Source of the DNA: Hwanghaeella sp964350445
GTDB lineage: Bacteria; Pseudomonadota; Alphaproteobacteria; UBA8366; Aestuariispiraceae
DNA length: 64,000 nucleotides
Reading direction: 5' to 3'
NCBI GenBank assembly: GCA_964350445.1
Contig: CAYGKA010000013.1
Coordinates: 25,473-89,472, forward strand
Part shown: positions 53,888 through 63,640 of the stretch, piece by piece
How positions within the stretch are numbered: position 1 is the first letter of the stretch
How the letters are laid out: each line of letters opens with the position of its first letter
Position numbers and translations under genes: made by a program
Notes under the pieces: model-generated
The model's input: only the letters and a program-made list of their open reading frames with translations
The model's database searches: none
Told to the model about the DNA's origin: nothing

Positions 53888-55714
53888 ATGTGCGGTATCG
53901 CCGGTTTCATAGGCACATCGCCGCCCGGACGCAGTGATGCTGAGGACACGCTGGCCATGATGCGCCAGCGTGGCCCCGACGGTTTGGGTTTGTTCCAGGA
54001 CAGTCTCGGCGCGAACCGGGTGATGCTGCTGCATTCCCGGCTGGCGATCATTGATCTGCAAAGCCGTTCCAACCAACCCTTCATCGACGACGGCTGCGTC
54101 CTGATCTTCAATGGAGAAATCTACAATTACGTCGAGCTGCGCGACGAATTGAAGGCGCTGGGCCAGCCGTTCCGGACCCATTCCGATACGGAAGTCATCC
54201 TGCGGGCTTATCGGGAATGGGGCGAAGGCTTGGTAGACCGGCTGCAGGGCATGTGGGCCTTCGCACTTTTCGACAACCGGACCGGCAAGCTGATCCTGAG
54301 CCGGGACCCGTTTGGCGAAAAGCCGCTTTACTACATGGAAACACCCGACGGGCTGTTCTTCGGATCCGAGATCAAATTCATCAAACAATTGAGCGCCCGA
54401 ACGCCCGGCATCCGTCACGAAAAGGTTCGCCGATTCCTGGCCCATGGCTATCGGGACGTCTTCAAACATCCGGATTCGTTCTTCGAGGGCATCAAGCCGC
54501 TGCCCGCCGCCAGCATCGTCACGCTGACCGGTGGAGAAATGCAGGTGCCCCGGATTTACTATAACCCACAGTTTGATCCTCAACCGATGAGCGAAGGGGA
54601 AGCGATCGAAGGGGTTCGGGACCGCTTGTTCGAGGCCGTGAAGATTCGCCTGCGCGCGGACGTCCCGATCGCCCTGACCTTGAGTGGGGGGATCGATTCC
54701 AATGTCGTCGCCGGGATCGCCGTCCACCATTTCCAGCAGAACCTGCACACCTTCTCGATGCTGGAAAGCCGGGAAGATTACGACGAACGCCAATTCATCG
54801 CGGCCGCCGTGCGGGGATTGGGTGCACCGCACCGCGAACGTCCGGTCCAAAGCCGGGGCTTCCTGGAACGTCTTGGCCGCATGGCGCATCACTATGAAGC
54901 GCCGGTGCTCAGCGTCGGCATGTTCCTGGAAGGCTTCCTGACCGAGACCGTGGCGTCGGAAGGTTTCAAGCTGGCGATCAACGGGAACGGATCGGACGAA
55001 ATCTTCGCCGGCTACTACGACCACTACCTCTATTGGCTCGCCGGGTTGCATGGAACGCCCGAATTCGAGCCCGAGGTCACCCGCTGGCGGGATGCGATGG
55101 GCAAATATGTGCGCAATCCGCTGTTCAAGGACCCGATGCGTTTCGTCAACACGCCGGGGGAACGCCGCCATCTGCACCACAACGCGCCGAATATCGACGA
55201 TCTACTGTGTGCGCCGGCCGCCGACCCGTTTGAGGAAGAGGATTTTTGCGATGACTTGCTGCGGAAGCGCATGCTGAACGAATTGACCCGTGAATCAGTG
55301 CCGGCGACGCTGTTCTGCGGCGACCTGAATTGGATGTACCATTCGATCGAGAACCGCACCGCCTATCTGGACCGGTCCTTGATCTCGTTCCTGCTGACGG
55401 TGCCGAGCAACCTTTTGATCCGGGAAGGCTACAGCAAGTATCTGTTGCGCAAAGCGGCGGAAGGATACGTGCCGGACGAGATATTGTTCTCCCGTCAGAA
55501 ATTCGGGTTCAACGCGCCGATCACCTCCCTTCTCGACCGGGAGGACCCCGACGTGATCGATTTCATGATGATGGACAGCCCGGTCTTCGACCTGGTTCGC
55601 CGCGACAAGGTGGAGGCCATGATGCGCCCGGACGCGGACTTGTCGGGGCTGGACAACTTTCTGTTCTGCGTCGCCTCGGCGAAGATGTTCTACGCGACCC
55701 AATCGGGCTGGTAG
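53888..55714 (+). CDS. asnB: Asparagine synthase-type glutamine amidotransferase
   Basis: The 608-residue protein has an N-terminal glutaminase domain with catalytic Cys2 (M-C-G-I-A-G-F) and F-N-G-E-I-Y-N-Y, and a synthetase domain with the PP-loop S-G-G-I-D-S-N at about 265. AsnB converts aspartate to asparagine; members in glycan clusters amidate sugar acids instead. Pairing with a DUF115 glycosyltransferase 25 bases upstream favours a surface-glycan role, but housekeeping AsnB is possible. Confidence 0.87.
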   Translation: MCGIAGFIGTSPPGRSDAEDTLAMMRQRGPDGLGLFQDSLGANRVMLLHSRLAIIDLQSRSNQPFIDDGCVLIFNGEIYNYVELRDELKALGQPFRTHSDTEVILRAYREWGEGLVDRLQGMWAFALFDNRTGKLILSRDPFGEKPLYYMETPDGLFFGSEIKFIKQLSARTPGIRHEKVRRFLAHGYRDVFKHPDSFFEGIKPLPAASIVTLTGGEMQVPRIYYNPQFDPQPMSEGEAIEGVRDRLFEAVKIRLRADVPIALTLSGGIDSNVVAGIAVHHFQQNLHTFSMLESREDYDERQFIAAAVRGLGAPHRERPVQSRGFLERLGRMAHHYEAPVLSVGMFLEGFLTETVASEGFKLAINGNGSDEIFAGYYDHYLYWLAGLHGTPEFEPEVTRWRDAMGKYVRNPLFKDPMRFVNTPGERRHLHHNAPNIDDLLCAPAADPFEEEDFCDDLLRKRMLNELTRESVPATLFCGDLNWMYHSIENRTAYLDRSLISFLLTVPSNLLIREGYSKYLLRKAAEGYVPDEILFSRQKFGFNAPITSLLDREDPDVIDFMMMDSPVFDLVRRDKVEAMMRPDADLSGLDNFLFCVASAKMFYATQSGW

Positions 55715-55729
55715 ATCACGGCTGCGGCG

Positions 55730-56071
55730 TCAGCCGAACATCTTGCCCTCGAAAGGGTTCTTACCTTCCCGCGTTTCGATCTCCACCACCCAGATATCCG
55801 GGTCGCGGTCGATGCTGCGGGCGACATAGGCGTCGGCCTTTTCGTCCGCGATCGGCTCGGCCCCCAAAGGCGGCATCCAGCCGAGATTGCCGTCCAGGTC
55901 GCGGGTTTCGGTCAGGATCCGGCTGGTGCCGTCCAACAGGTTCAGCCGCACGACCAGCGCACCGCTTTCCCGCTCACCCTTGTTCACGACGGCCGCGAAG
56001 CCGCCTTGAACATTGATGCTGCGCAGCGTGGCGGAAACCCACATGGCACTGGGAAGACGATCTCTCGACAT
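55730..56071 (-). CDS. DUF1491 family protein
   Basis: The 113-residue protein fits the small alphaproteobacterial DUF1491 family: an early M-W-V-S-A-T-L-R-S, a V-V-N-K-G-x-x-x-S-G-A-L-V-V-R-L-N segment and the tail D-P-D-I-W-V-V-E-I-E-T-R-E-G. The function is unknown. It starts 22 bases after the CoA-transferase gene and is probably in its transcript. Confidence 0.82.
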   Translation of the reverse strand: MSRDRLPSAMWVSATLRSINVQGGFAAVVNKGERESGALVVRLNLLDGTSRILTETRDLDGNLGWMPPLGAEPIADEKADAYVARSIDRDPDIWVVEIETREGKNPFEGKMFG

Positions 56072-56093
56072 GGCGGTTTTCCCCGGGCCGCGC

Positions 56094-57248
56094 CTAGGCG
56101 AGCCCGAGCTCCTTCAGAATCCTCTCGCGGCTTTCGTCAAGGTCCGGGACATGCCCGCGGGTCGAGGGGTCGGCATGGGCTGACATCTTGATCGGATTCC
56201 CGGCCATGCGGAAATGACCCTCCTGCGGATCTTCAATCGAGACGACCATGTTGCGGGACAGGATCTGCGGATCGTTCATGACCTGGCCGACATCGTTGAT
56301 CGGCCCGCACGGCACGCCGGCTTTTTCCAGGACATGCATCCAGTGCGATGTCGGCTCAGTCTTCAACACCGCTTCCATCTCTACCTTCAAGACGTCGACA
56401 TGCTCGGCCCGGTCGCGATTGGAAAGATATCGCGGATCGGTGATGAGGTCCGGCCGGCCAAGGGCCTGGGCCAAGCTGGCAAAAAGCTTGTCATTGCCCG
56501 CGGCGATGATGATGTGGCCATCGCCGGACTCATAAGCCTCAAACGGCGTAATCGAAGGATGGCGCGCGCCAAGCGGGCCCGGAATTGCGCCGGACGTGAC
56601 ATAGCGCGCGACGGCGTTTTCCAGGATAGCCAATTGGCAATCCAGCATGGAAACATCGATCATCATGCCCTTGCCCGTGCGGGTCCGCTCAAGCAGCGCG
56701 GCATTGATACCCACCGCGGTGAACAAACCGGCGGTGATATCGCCGACGGACGTGCCCACCCGCGTCGGCGGCCCGCCAGGATGGCCGGTAATCGACATGA
56801 TGCCGCCCATACCCTGAACGACCATGTCATAGGCGGCCCTATTGGCGTAGGGGCCGGTCTGCCCGAAACCCGAGGTCGCGGCGAAAATCAGCTGCGGGAA
56901 ATCACGTTCCAGCCGTTCCCAGCCATAGCCCAGTTTTTCCATCGTGCCTGCGCGGTAGTTTTCGACCAGCACGTCGGCCTTGCCCAAAAGCGCTTCGAAG
57001 ATTTTCCGGTCCTCGTCATCCTTAAGGTTCAGCGCGATGCTTTCCTTGCCGCGGTTCAGCGACATGAAGTAGGCCGACTTGCCGTGCTTCGCGAACGGGC
57101 CGAAATGACGGGCATCGTCCCCGTGGCCGGGGGTTTCGACCTTGATCACGCGGGCGCCGAGATCATGCAGAAGCATGGTGCAATACGGGCCGGCAAGCAC
57201 GCGCGTCATATCGATGACGGTGATACCATCCAACGGTCCCTTGGACAT
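56094..57248 (-). CDS. Class III CoA-transferase (CaiB/BaiF family)
   Basis: The 384-residue enzyme moves CoA between carboxylic acids. Typical features are D-M-T-R-V-L-A-G-P-Y near the start, V-E-N-Y-R-A-G-T-M, the region A-Y-D-M-V-V-Q-G with the catalytic aspartate, and G-x-R-H-P-S-I-T-P-F. The ATG at 57248 follows a strong GGAGG. It faces a malonyl-CoA decarboxylase gene; together they suggest malonate or malonyl-CoA metabolism, which is an inference. Confidence 0.92.
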   Translation of the reverse strand: MSKGPLDGITVIDMTRVLAGPYCTMLLHDLGARVIKVETPGHGDDARHFGPFAKHGKSAYFMSLNRGKESIALNLKDDEDRKIFEALLGKADVLVENYRAGTMEKLGYGWERLERDFPQLIFAATSGFGQTGPYANRAAYDMVVQGMGGIMSITGHPGGPPTRVGTSVGDITAGLFTAVGINAALLERTRTGKGMMIDVSMLDCQLAILENAVARYVTSGAIPGPLGARHPSITPFEAYESGDGHIIIAAGNDKLFASLAQALGRPDLITDPRYLSNRDRAEHVDVLKVEMEAVLKTEPTSHWMHVLEKAGVPCGPINDVGQVMNDPQILSRNMVVSIEDPQEGHFRMAGNPIKMSAHADPSTRGHVPDLDESRERILKELGLA

Positions 57249-57394
57249 ACGACCTCCTGTAACTAACGCTAGCCCCGAAAACATTTAACAGTCGGGGACT
57301 TTATGCAGTGTTGTTGCGCGTGCTAGGCACGGACACAAGATAGACAGAAGCAGATAATCCAGGACGCAACGAAAGTCACGGTCAGGTCATCGAA

Positions 57395-58804
57395 ATGAGC
57401 GAAGTAGCAGCCCAACATCAGGAAACACTCTGGACACGCACGGTTAACAGTGTCCGCCGGGTATGGCGGGACCTGGGCGCGACGCTCGACAGCGAGGCCA
57501 TTCCCGCCAAGTTGGAGGGCAAGGCCGCGGACCTGTTGCTGGAACGGATGCGGGCCTGTATCGACGCGGAAGGGGGCGAGGTTTCCGCCCGCGCCCGCGC
57601 CGCGCAACTGGGCCAGTACTATATGGGGCTGGACGCCGCGGGAAGGCGAAAGTTCCTGGAAATCCTGGCCACCCATTTCGGTCCTGACGAACAAGCGGTG
57701 GAAAAGGCCATTGACGCCTATCGCGCTGCGCCGACGGAAAAAAGGGCGCGCGCGCGACAAGGGCTGCAGGACGTCCTGACCCCGCCGCGGCTGTCACTGC
57801 TGACCCAATTCAACGCGCTGCCCGAAGGGGTCAAATTTCTGGTCGACCTTCGATCGGACCTGCTGCGCCATACCAAGGAAGCGCCGCAACTGGCCGATCT
57901 GGACCACGATTTGGAGCGGATGCTGGTCAGTTGGTTCGATATCGGCTTTCTGGAACTGCACCGGATAACTTGGAACAGCCCGGCGGCCTTGCTGGAAAAG
58001 CTGATCTCCTACGAAGCGGTGCATGAGATCCGATCCTGGACGGATCTCCGCAACAGGCTGGATTCGGACCGGAGGCTGTTCGCGTTCTTCCACCCCCGGA
58101 TGCCCATGGAACCGCTGATTTTCGTCGAAGTCGCACTGGTCAACGGCATCGCGGGGTCGATCCAGACCTTGTTGGATGAAGACGCGCCGATCATCGATCC
58201 GAGCGCCGCGGACACGGCGATCTTCTATTCAATCTCCAACACCCAGCGCGGCTTGAGGGGCATCAGTTTCGGTAATTTCCTGATCAAACGCGTGGTGGAG
58301 GAGTTGAAAGGCGAATTCCCAAACCTCAAGACCTTTTCCACCCTATCGCCGATCCCGATGTTCCGTGGCTGGTTGGAAGGCGTAATCGCGGAAGGGGACC
58401 CAAATCTTTTGACGGCGGAAGACCGAAAGCGCCTGAAGAAGGCGACCGGGGACAAGTTCGGCAAAGGCGACCTGCTGCGCGCGGTGACCAACGCAAATTG
58501 GATGAAGGACGCCGACCTTTCCGAAGCGCTGCGGCCCGTTCTGCTGCGTCTGTGCGCCCGGTATTTGGTAACCGAAAAACGCAAGGAGCGCCCGGTTGAC
58601 CCGGTCGCGCGTTTCCATTTGAGCAACGGCGCGCAGGTCGAGCGGATTAACTGGCTGGGCGACATTTCCACAAAGGGCATGCGGGAATCCGCCGGGATGA
58701 TGGTCAACTATCTGTATCGGTTGAGCGATATCGAAAAGAACCACGAGCGTTTCGCAAAGAACGGCTTCGTAGCAACGTCGTCCGAGGTGCGCGGCCTTCA
58801 ATAG
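57395..58804 (+). CDS. Malonyl-CoA decarboxylase
   Basis: The 469-residue protein converts malonyl-CoA to acetyl-CoA and CO2. The N-terminal helical domain is followed by the GNAT-like catalytic domain with F-S-T-L-S-P-I-P (catalytic serine) and A-R-F-H-L-S-N-G-A (catalytic histidine). The length matches the family. It faces the class III CoA-transferase gene across 146 bases and is followed by a gamma-glutamyltransferase gene on the same strand. Confidence 0.93.
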   Translation: MSEVAAQHQETLWTRTVNSVRRVWRDLGATLDSEAIPAKLEGKAADLLLERMRACIDAEGGEVSARARAAQLGQYYMGLDAAGRRKFLEILATHFGPDEQAVEKAIDAYRAAPTEKRARARQGLQDVLTPPRLSLLTQFNALPEGVKFLVDLRSDLLRHTKEAPQLADLDHDLERMLVSWFDIGFLELHRITWNSPAALLEKLISYEAVHEIRSWTDLRNRLDSDRRLFAFFHPRMPMEPLIFVEVALVNGIAGSIQTLLDEDAPIIDPSAADTAIFYSISNTQRGLRGISFGNFLIKRVVEELKGEFPNLKTFSTLSPIPMFRGWLEGVIAEGDPNLLTAEDRKRLKKATGDKFGKGDLLRAVTNANWMKDADLSEALRPVLLRLCARYLVTEKRKERPVDPVARFHLSNGAQVERINWLGDISTKGMRESAGMMVNYLYRLSDIEKNHERFAKNGFVATSSEVRGLQ

Positions 58805-58950
58805 GCCGGCCGGAGGGGAATAGGAACCCAAGGATCAAGAAACTGTTTCCCGCTTTTCCCGCATGAGAGATTGAACCGGTTTCGCATCGGCCTAAACTGG
58901 GACAACCGCCGGAGAGAAAATCGGCGCGGCAAAGCTTGAGGAAACGCTTT

Positions 58951-60756
58951 ATGTTCACCACGCGCCCCGAAATCATCGGTACTTTCGGCGCCGTCGCCTC
59001 CACCCACTGGCTTGCCAGCCAATCCGCCATGCGGGTCCTGGAATTGGGTGGAAACGCCTTTGACGCCGCATTTTGCGGCGGGATGGTTCTGCAACTGGTC
59101 GAACCGCATCTGAACGGGCCGGGCGGCGACGTGCCGATCATCTTCCATGACGCATCGAGCGGTTCCACCCATGTCGTGTGCGGTCAGGCGCCCTTCCCTG
59201 CGGCAGCGACAATCGACGCCTACCGCAATCTGGGAATCGATATGGTCCCGGCCACAGGCCTGCTTGCCGCGACGGTACCCGGCGCCTTCGACGCCTGGAT
59301 GCAAATGTTGCGCGACGAAGGGACGATGAGCTTCGCCGATTTGATGAAAATACCGATCCGCTACGCCAAGAAGGGGTATCCGATCGTCAAGGGCGCGACC
59401 GATGTCATCGCTTCCGTCGAACGGTTGATGCGGGACCATTGGCACGGATCGGCGGAAATCTACCTGCCGGAAGACGCAGTGCCGAAACCGGGCACGCTTT
59501 TCAAAAACAAGCGCCTGGCCAAGACCTGGAAGCGCCTCGTCGCCGAGGCGGAAGCCGCCAGTTCGGACCGCGCGGAACAGATCGAGGCGGCCCGAAACGC
59601 GTTCTACAAAGGGTTCATCGCCGAGGAAATCGATCGGTTCTGCCGCGAGGTATCGGCGATGGACGATACCGGGCGCGAGAACAAGGCCTTCCTGCGCGGG
59701 GATGATCTGGCTGCTTGGAAGGCGGGTTACGAGACGCCGCTGACATACGACTACCATGGTCACACGGTCTGCAAATGCGGCCCTTGGAGCCAGGGGCCCG
59801 CCATGTTGCAGAACTTGGCGGTCTTGAAGGGCATCGATATCGCGGGCATGGACCCCACGGGACCGGAATTCGTGCATACCGTCGCCGAGGTGATGAAGCT
59901 CGGCTTCGCGGACCGGGAGGTTTTTTACGGGGATCCCGATTTCGTCGATGTCCCGATGGATGTCCTGCTGAGCGACGTTTACGCGGACCAGCGCCGTGCT
60001 TTGATAGGCCCGGAAGCAAGCTTTGATTTTCGCCCCGGCACGGTCGAAGGCTTTGGCTGGAATTTTGACTATACGGCTGCGGTCGCGCGGCAACCGAAGC
60101 CCGGCAGTGCATTGTCGAGTGCCGGCGGCGGCGAACCGACGGTCGGTGTAGGCGGCTTCAAGGCTAAGCTGCATGCCGGCGACACCTGCCATATCGACGT
60201 GGTCGACAAGCACGGCAACATGGTTTCCGCGACGCCCAGCGGCGGCTGGCTGCAATCCTCGCCAACCATTCCCGCGCTCGGTTTCTGCCTGGGCAGCCGG
60301 GCCCAGATGGGCTGGCTGGACGAGAAGAGCCCGTCCGCCCTTGGACCGAACCGGCGGCCAAGGACGACATTGACGCCTTCCTTCGTTCTGCGGGACGGCA
60401 AACCCTATATGGCGTTCGGCACGCCGGGCGGGGACCAGCAGGACCAATGGCAGTTGATCATGCTGCTTCGGCATATCCACCACGACATGAACCTTCAGGA
60501 AGCGATCGACGCGCCGTCCTTCCACACTGAGCATCAGCCGTCATCCTTCTATCCTCGGCATGCCTCTCCCGGCCGTTTGATGGTCGAGGGACGTTTCAGC
60601 AAAGACGCATTTGACGCGTTGAAAGCCAAGGGCCACGATCTCGTCATCGGCGAGGATTGGTCGGAAGGCCGCCTGTCCGCCGCCACATGGGATGACGGCA
60701 TTGTACGGGCGGGTGCCAACCCGCGGGGGATGCAAGGGTATGCAGTCGGCCGGTAG
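58951..60756 (+). CDS. Gamma-glutamyltransferase family protein
   Basis: The 601-residue Ntn-hydrolase precursor has the self-cleavage site before Thr in G-D-T-C-H-I-D (about residue 410), the early G-G-N-A-F-D-A-A and the P-S-G-G-W segment. It differs from classical GGT in lacking an evident signal peptide and so may be cytoplasmic, closer to YwrD-type hydrolases. The ATG at 58951 has GAGGA 8 bases before it. An MFS gene starts 18 bases downstream, suggesting uptake or release of the substrate. Confidence 0.9.
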   Translation: MFTTRPEIIGTFGAVASTHWLASQSAMRVLELGGNAFDAAFCGGMVLQLVEPHLNGPGGDVPIIFHDASSGSTHVVCGQAPFPAAATIDAYRNLGIDMVPATGLLAATVPGAFDAWMQMLRDEGTMSFADLMKIPIRYAKKGYPIVKGATDVIASVERLMRDHWHGSAEIYLPEDAVPKPGTLFKNKRLAKTWKRLVAEAEAASSDRAEQIEAARNAFYKGFIAEEIDRFCREVSAMDDTGRENKAFLRGDDLAAWKAGYETPLTYDYHGHTVCKCGPWSQGPAMLQNLAVLKGIDIAGMDPTGPEFVHTVAEVMKLGFADREVFYGDPDFVDVPMDVLLSDVYADQRRALIGPEASFDFRPGTVEGFGWNFDYTAAVARQPKPGSALSSAGGGEPTVGVGGFKAKLHAGDTCHIDVVDKHGNMVSATPSGGWLQSSPTIPALGFCLGSRAQMGWLDEKSPSALGPNRRPRTTLTPSFVLRDGKPYMAFGTPGGDQQDQWQLIMLLRHIHHDMNLQEAIDAPSFHTEHQPSSFYPRHASPGRLMVEGRFSKDAFDALKAKGHDLVIGEDWSEGRLSAATWDDGIVRAGANPRGMQGYAVGR

Positions 60757-60774
60757 CACACTGCTAGGAAGACA

Positions 60775-61947
60775 ATGACCGCTGCGTCCGGGACGGTCGG
60801 CACCCGGCGTCTCGGTTTTGGCATCGGTTGTGCGTTGGTGAACAACCTGCTGGTCGGCATGGGGACCGGCATTTATCTTCCCATGTTTCCATTGCGTCTG
60901 GACATGATGGGGGAAAGCCCTGCCATGATTGGGCTTCACGCCGTTTCAAGCTCCATCGGTGTCTTGCTCGTCGCCCCGTATATGAGCACATGGCTTTCGC
61001 GTTTGGGCGCCCCTTTCATCATCGCGATCGGATGCACCGCCGCTGCCTTTGCGGCGTCGCTTATGCTGCTGGCGGACGACTATTGGCTTTGGTTTGCGTT
61101 GCGCCTGGTCATGGGCTGCGGTTTGGCGACGCATTGGGTCGGGTCGGATGCGTGGCTCAACCAGGCTGCGACGGAGAAGATCCGGGGCCGGGTTCTCTCC
61201 TTCTACGTGGTATCCTATATCGGCGGGGTTTCCGCCGGTTCCGCCGTTTTGAACCAACTGGATCTGGGCAGCGACGAGCCGTTCCTCGCCATGGTGGCGT
61301 GTTTCGGGTTGGCCCTTGTACCGCTGGCCGCCGCTTGGCGTTCCGGTCCCATTTTTCTGCCGTCGTCCCGCGCTGCCTCCGTTCGGATGTTTCGGATCGC
61401 CCCTGTGCTGATGATCGCAGGTGTGATGATCGGACTGGCTGACGGCGCCGCCTTCGCCCTGATCCCCCTTTTCGCGATACTGGCGGGCATGACGGATCAT
61501 CACGCGGTTTGGGTCATGACGTCCTTCCTGCTTGGCGGATCCCTGATGCAGTTCCCGATAGGCTGGCTGTCCGATGTGATGGACAGGCGTCTGGTCCTGA
61601 TCCTGCTGGCCCTTCTGTCTGTCATCCTTGCGCCGATCCTGCCCTTCGTCATGCATGGCGGCGCCTTTACCTGGATTCTGGCCGGCTTTTTCGGTGCCGG
61701 ACTGATCGGCATGTACGCCGTTTCACTGGGCATCATCGGCCGTCGTTTTACCGGTGGGGACATGGCAGCGGCCAATGCCGTCTTCGTTTTGTGCTATGAG
61801 TTCGGCGCGTTGACCGGCGCCCCGGTGGGCGGCGCGGCCATGGACATCATCGGCGCGCCCGGCCTGCCGCTGGTCATGGGCGTGGCATCCGCACTGGTCC
61901 TCATCGCCGTGGTACTGCGCGGCCGCCGATGGATTCCAAAGCCATAG
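60775..61947 (+). CDS. MFS transporter (YcaD-like)
   Basis: The 390-residue protein has about twelve membrane segments and fits the small MFS group around YcaD, with R-L-D-M-M-G near the first loop, W-L-N-Q-A-A-T-E-K-I-R-G-R in the cytoplasmic loop and G-W-L-S-D-V-M-D-R-R in the second half. It is the second gene of a unit with the gamma-glutamyltransferase. The substrate is unknown. Confidence 0.88.
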   Translation: MTAASGTVGTRRLGFGIGCALVNNLLVGMGTGIYLPMFPLRLDMMGESPAMIGLHAVSSSIGVLLVAPYMSTWLSRLGAPFIIAIGCTAAAFAASLMLLADDYWLWFALRLVMGCGLATHWVGSDAWLNQAATEKIRGRVLSFYVVSYIGGVSAGSAVLNQLDLGSDEPFLAMVACFGLALVPLAAAWRSGPIFLPSSRAASVRMFRIAPVLMIAGVMIGLADGAAFALIPLFAILAGMTDHHAVWVMTSFLLGGSLMQFPIGWLSDVMDRRLVLILLALLSVILAPILPFVMHGGAFTWILAGFFGAGLIGMYAVSLGIIGRRFTGGDMAAANAVFVLCYEFGALTGAPVGGAAMDIIGAPGLPLVMGVASALVLIAVVLRGRRWIPKP

Positions 61948-61967
61948 ACAGCGGCACGTACGGCCGG

Positions 61968-62855
61968 TCAGCGGCCGAATCTCTCCACCAGGAAATCCAC
62001 GAATACCCGCACTTTCGTCGACAGGTTCCGGGCATGCGGAAAAACCGCGTGCAACCCGATCGGTTCAAACCCGTACGCCTCAAGCGCCGGAACAAGCCGC
62101 CCTTCCGCAACGGATTGATCGCACATGAAGCTGGGCGATTGAATGATGCCAAGGCCGGCTTCCGCCGCGCGTATTAGAATTTCGCCGTTATTCGCATTCA
62201 GGCTACCTCCGACACGTACGGCGATTTCACCGCCATCCGGCGCATTCAATCGCCACGTACGGCCTCCTGCGAAATAAGCATAAGTCAGACAATTGTGATC
62301 GCTCAGTTCCGAGGGATGCTGCGGCATGCCGTGTTTCTGCCAATAGTCGGGCGATGCGACGATCAAACGACTGAAATCGCGAATGCGCCGGGCGATCAGG
62401 CTGGTATCCGTCAGCGCCCCGATCCGGATCGCAACATCGATCCCATCCTCCACGAGGTCGATATGATGATCGGAAAGGGAAATGTCGGCACGTAGGTCCG
62501 GATACCGGCGCATAAAGTCCGGCAGGATCGGCGAGATATGGGAAATGCCGAAGCTGACCGGCGCGGAAACGCGCAAGGTGCCGCGTGGGGTTGCCTGCAG
62601 CTGCGAAACGGCGGTCCGGGCCTCCTCGACTTCCTCCACCACCCGACGGACGCGCTCATAGAATACCGCGCCCGCTTCCGTCAGGCTCATGCGCCGGGTC
62701 GTCCGGTTCAGCAACCGTGTTCCCAAACTGTCTTCCAGCCGGCCGATCTGTTTGCTGACCGCGGATTTGGATTCGCCCAGGCGCTCCGCCGCTGCGGTAA
62801 AGCTCCCCTCTTCCACAACCCTTGCGAACACCAGGTAGGCATTGATGTCGTCCAT
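61968..62855 (-). CDS. LysR-family transcriptional regulator
   Basis: The 295-residue protein has an N-terminal helix-turn-helix (S-F-T-A-A-A-E-R-L-G-x-S-K-S-A-V-S-K-Q-I) and the LysR effector domain with L-R-V-S-A-P-V-S-F-G. It is of the AaeR/DmlR subgroup. The ATG at 62855 gives the normal start M-D-D-I-N-A-Y. It faces wrbA, and an inverted repeat lies between, so it probably controls wrbA and the gene behind it, perhaps in response to quinones. Confidence 0.92.
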   Translation of the reverse strand: MDDINAYLVFARVVEEGSFTAAAERLGESKSAVSKQIGRLEDSLGTRLLNRTTRRMSLTEAGAVFYERVRRVVEEVEEARTAVSQLQATPRGTLRVSAPVSFGISHISPILPDFMRRYPDLRADISLSDHHIDLVEDGIDVAIRIGALTDTSLIARRIRDFSRLIVASPDYWQKHGMPQHPSELSDHNCLTYAYFAGGRTWRLNAPDGGEIAVRVGGSLNANNGEILIRAAEAGLGIIQSPSFMCDQSVAEGRLVPALEAYGFEPIGLHAVFPHARNLSTKVRVFVDFLVERFGR

Positions 62856-62879
62856 CACGAAAACTCGTATTGTCGAAAA

Positions 62880-62920
62880 ACAGAAACAATTTAGTTCCAT
62901 TTACCATAATTGTTTTCTGT
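62880..62920. promoter_or_regulatory. Long inverted repeat between LysR gene and wrbA
   Basis: ACAGAAACAATT (62880-62891) and AATTGTTTTCTGT (62908-62920) are inverted copies with one extra T in the right arm, separated by 16 bases. The position fits a LysR-type binding site or overlapping divergent promoters. Confidence 0.55.
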
Positions 62921-62987
62921 TCGCTAGTTATTACATCAAAGGTAACAGGCAATTCGGCCGAGAAGGCCTTTTCTAGGAGCAAGTTGG

Positions 62988-63587
62988 ATGACCAAGGTAT
63001 TGGTGCTTTATTATTCTACATACGGCCACATCGAGACCCTGGCCAAGGCGGTCGCCGAAGGCGTGCGCGGGGTCGACGGTGTCGAGGTGACCATCAAGCG
63101 CGTTTCCGAATTGATGACCGAGGAACAGGCGGCGCGAGCCGGTGCAAAAACCGATCAGGTGGCCGAAATCGCGTCACCTTCAGAACTTGGGGACTACGAC
63201 GGTATCATTTTCGGGTCCCCGACCCGCTTCGGCAATGTCGCGTCGCAAATGCGGAACTTCATGGACCAGACCGGCGGGCTCTGGGCGAAGGGCGCCCTTG
63301 TCGGCAAGGTGGGCAGCGTTTTCACATCGACCGGCACGGGCGGCGGCAACGAGACGACCATCCTCTCCTTTTGGCCGACATTAGCACATCATGGGATGGT
63401 CATCGCAGGGGCGCCTTACACGATTGATGAAATGGCCGATGTCTCGGCCGTGCGCGGCGGATCGCCCTATGGCGCAGGGACCATCGCGGGACCTGACGGT
63501 TCGCGCAGTCCGTCCGAAACGGAACTGACCATCGCCCGGCATCAAGGCGCCCATGTCGCCGGTTTGGCGAAGAAGTTGGCGGCGTAG
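62988..63587 (+). CDS. wrbA: NAD(P)H:quinone oxidoreductase WrbA
   Basis: The 199-residue flavodoxin-like enzyme reduces quinones by two electrons. Features are Y-Y-S-T-Y-G-H-I near the start (FMN phosphate), G-S-P-T-R-F-G-N-V, and F-T-S-T-G-T-G-G-G-N-E-T-T. The ATG follows AGGAG. A glutathionyl-hydroquinone reductase gene starts 54 bases downstream, so the unit handles quinone and electrophile stress. Confidence 0.95.
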   Translation: MTKVLVLYYSTYGHIETLAKAVAEGVRGVDGVEVTIKRVSELMTEEQAARAGAKTDQVAEIASPSELGDYDGIIFGSPTRFGNVASQMRNFMDQTGGLWAKGALVGKVGSVFTSTGTGGGNETTILSFWPTLAHHGMVIAGAPYTIDEMADVSAVRGGSPYGAGTIAGPDGSRSPSETELTIARHQGAHVAGLAKKLAA

Positions 63588-63640
63588 AGCCAACCCCCGG
63601 AAACAGGAACACGTTAAGCAAGTAAAGATGAGGTGAGACA

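Noticed and set aside
58798..60534. 578-codon open frame on the minus strand
   Set aside because: It is antisense to the gamma-glutamyltransferase gene, whose catalytic motifs are intact.
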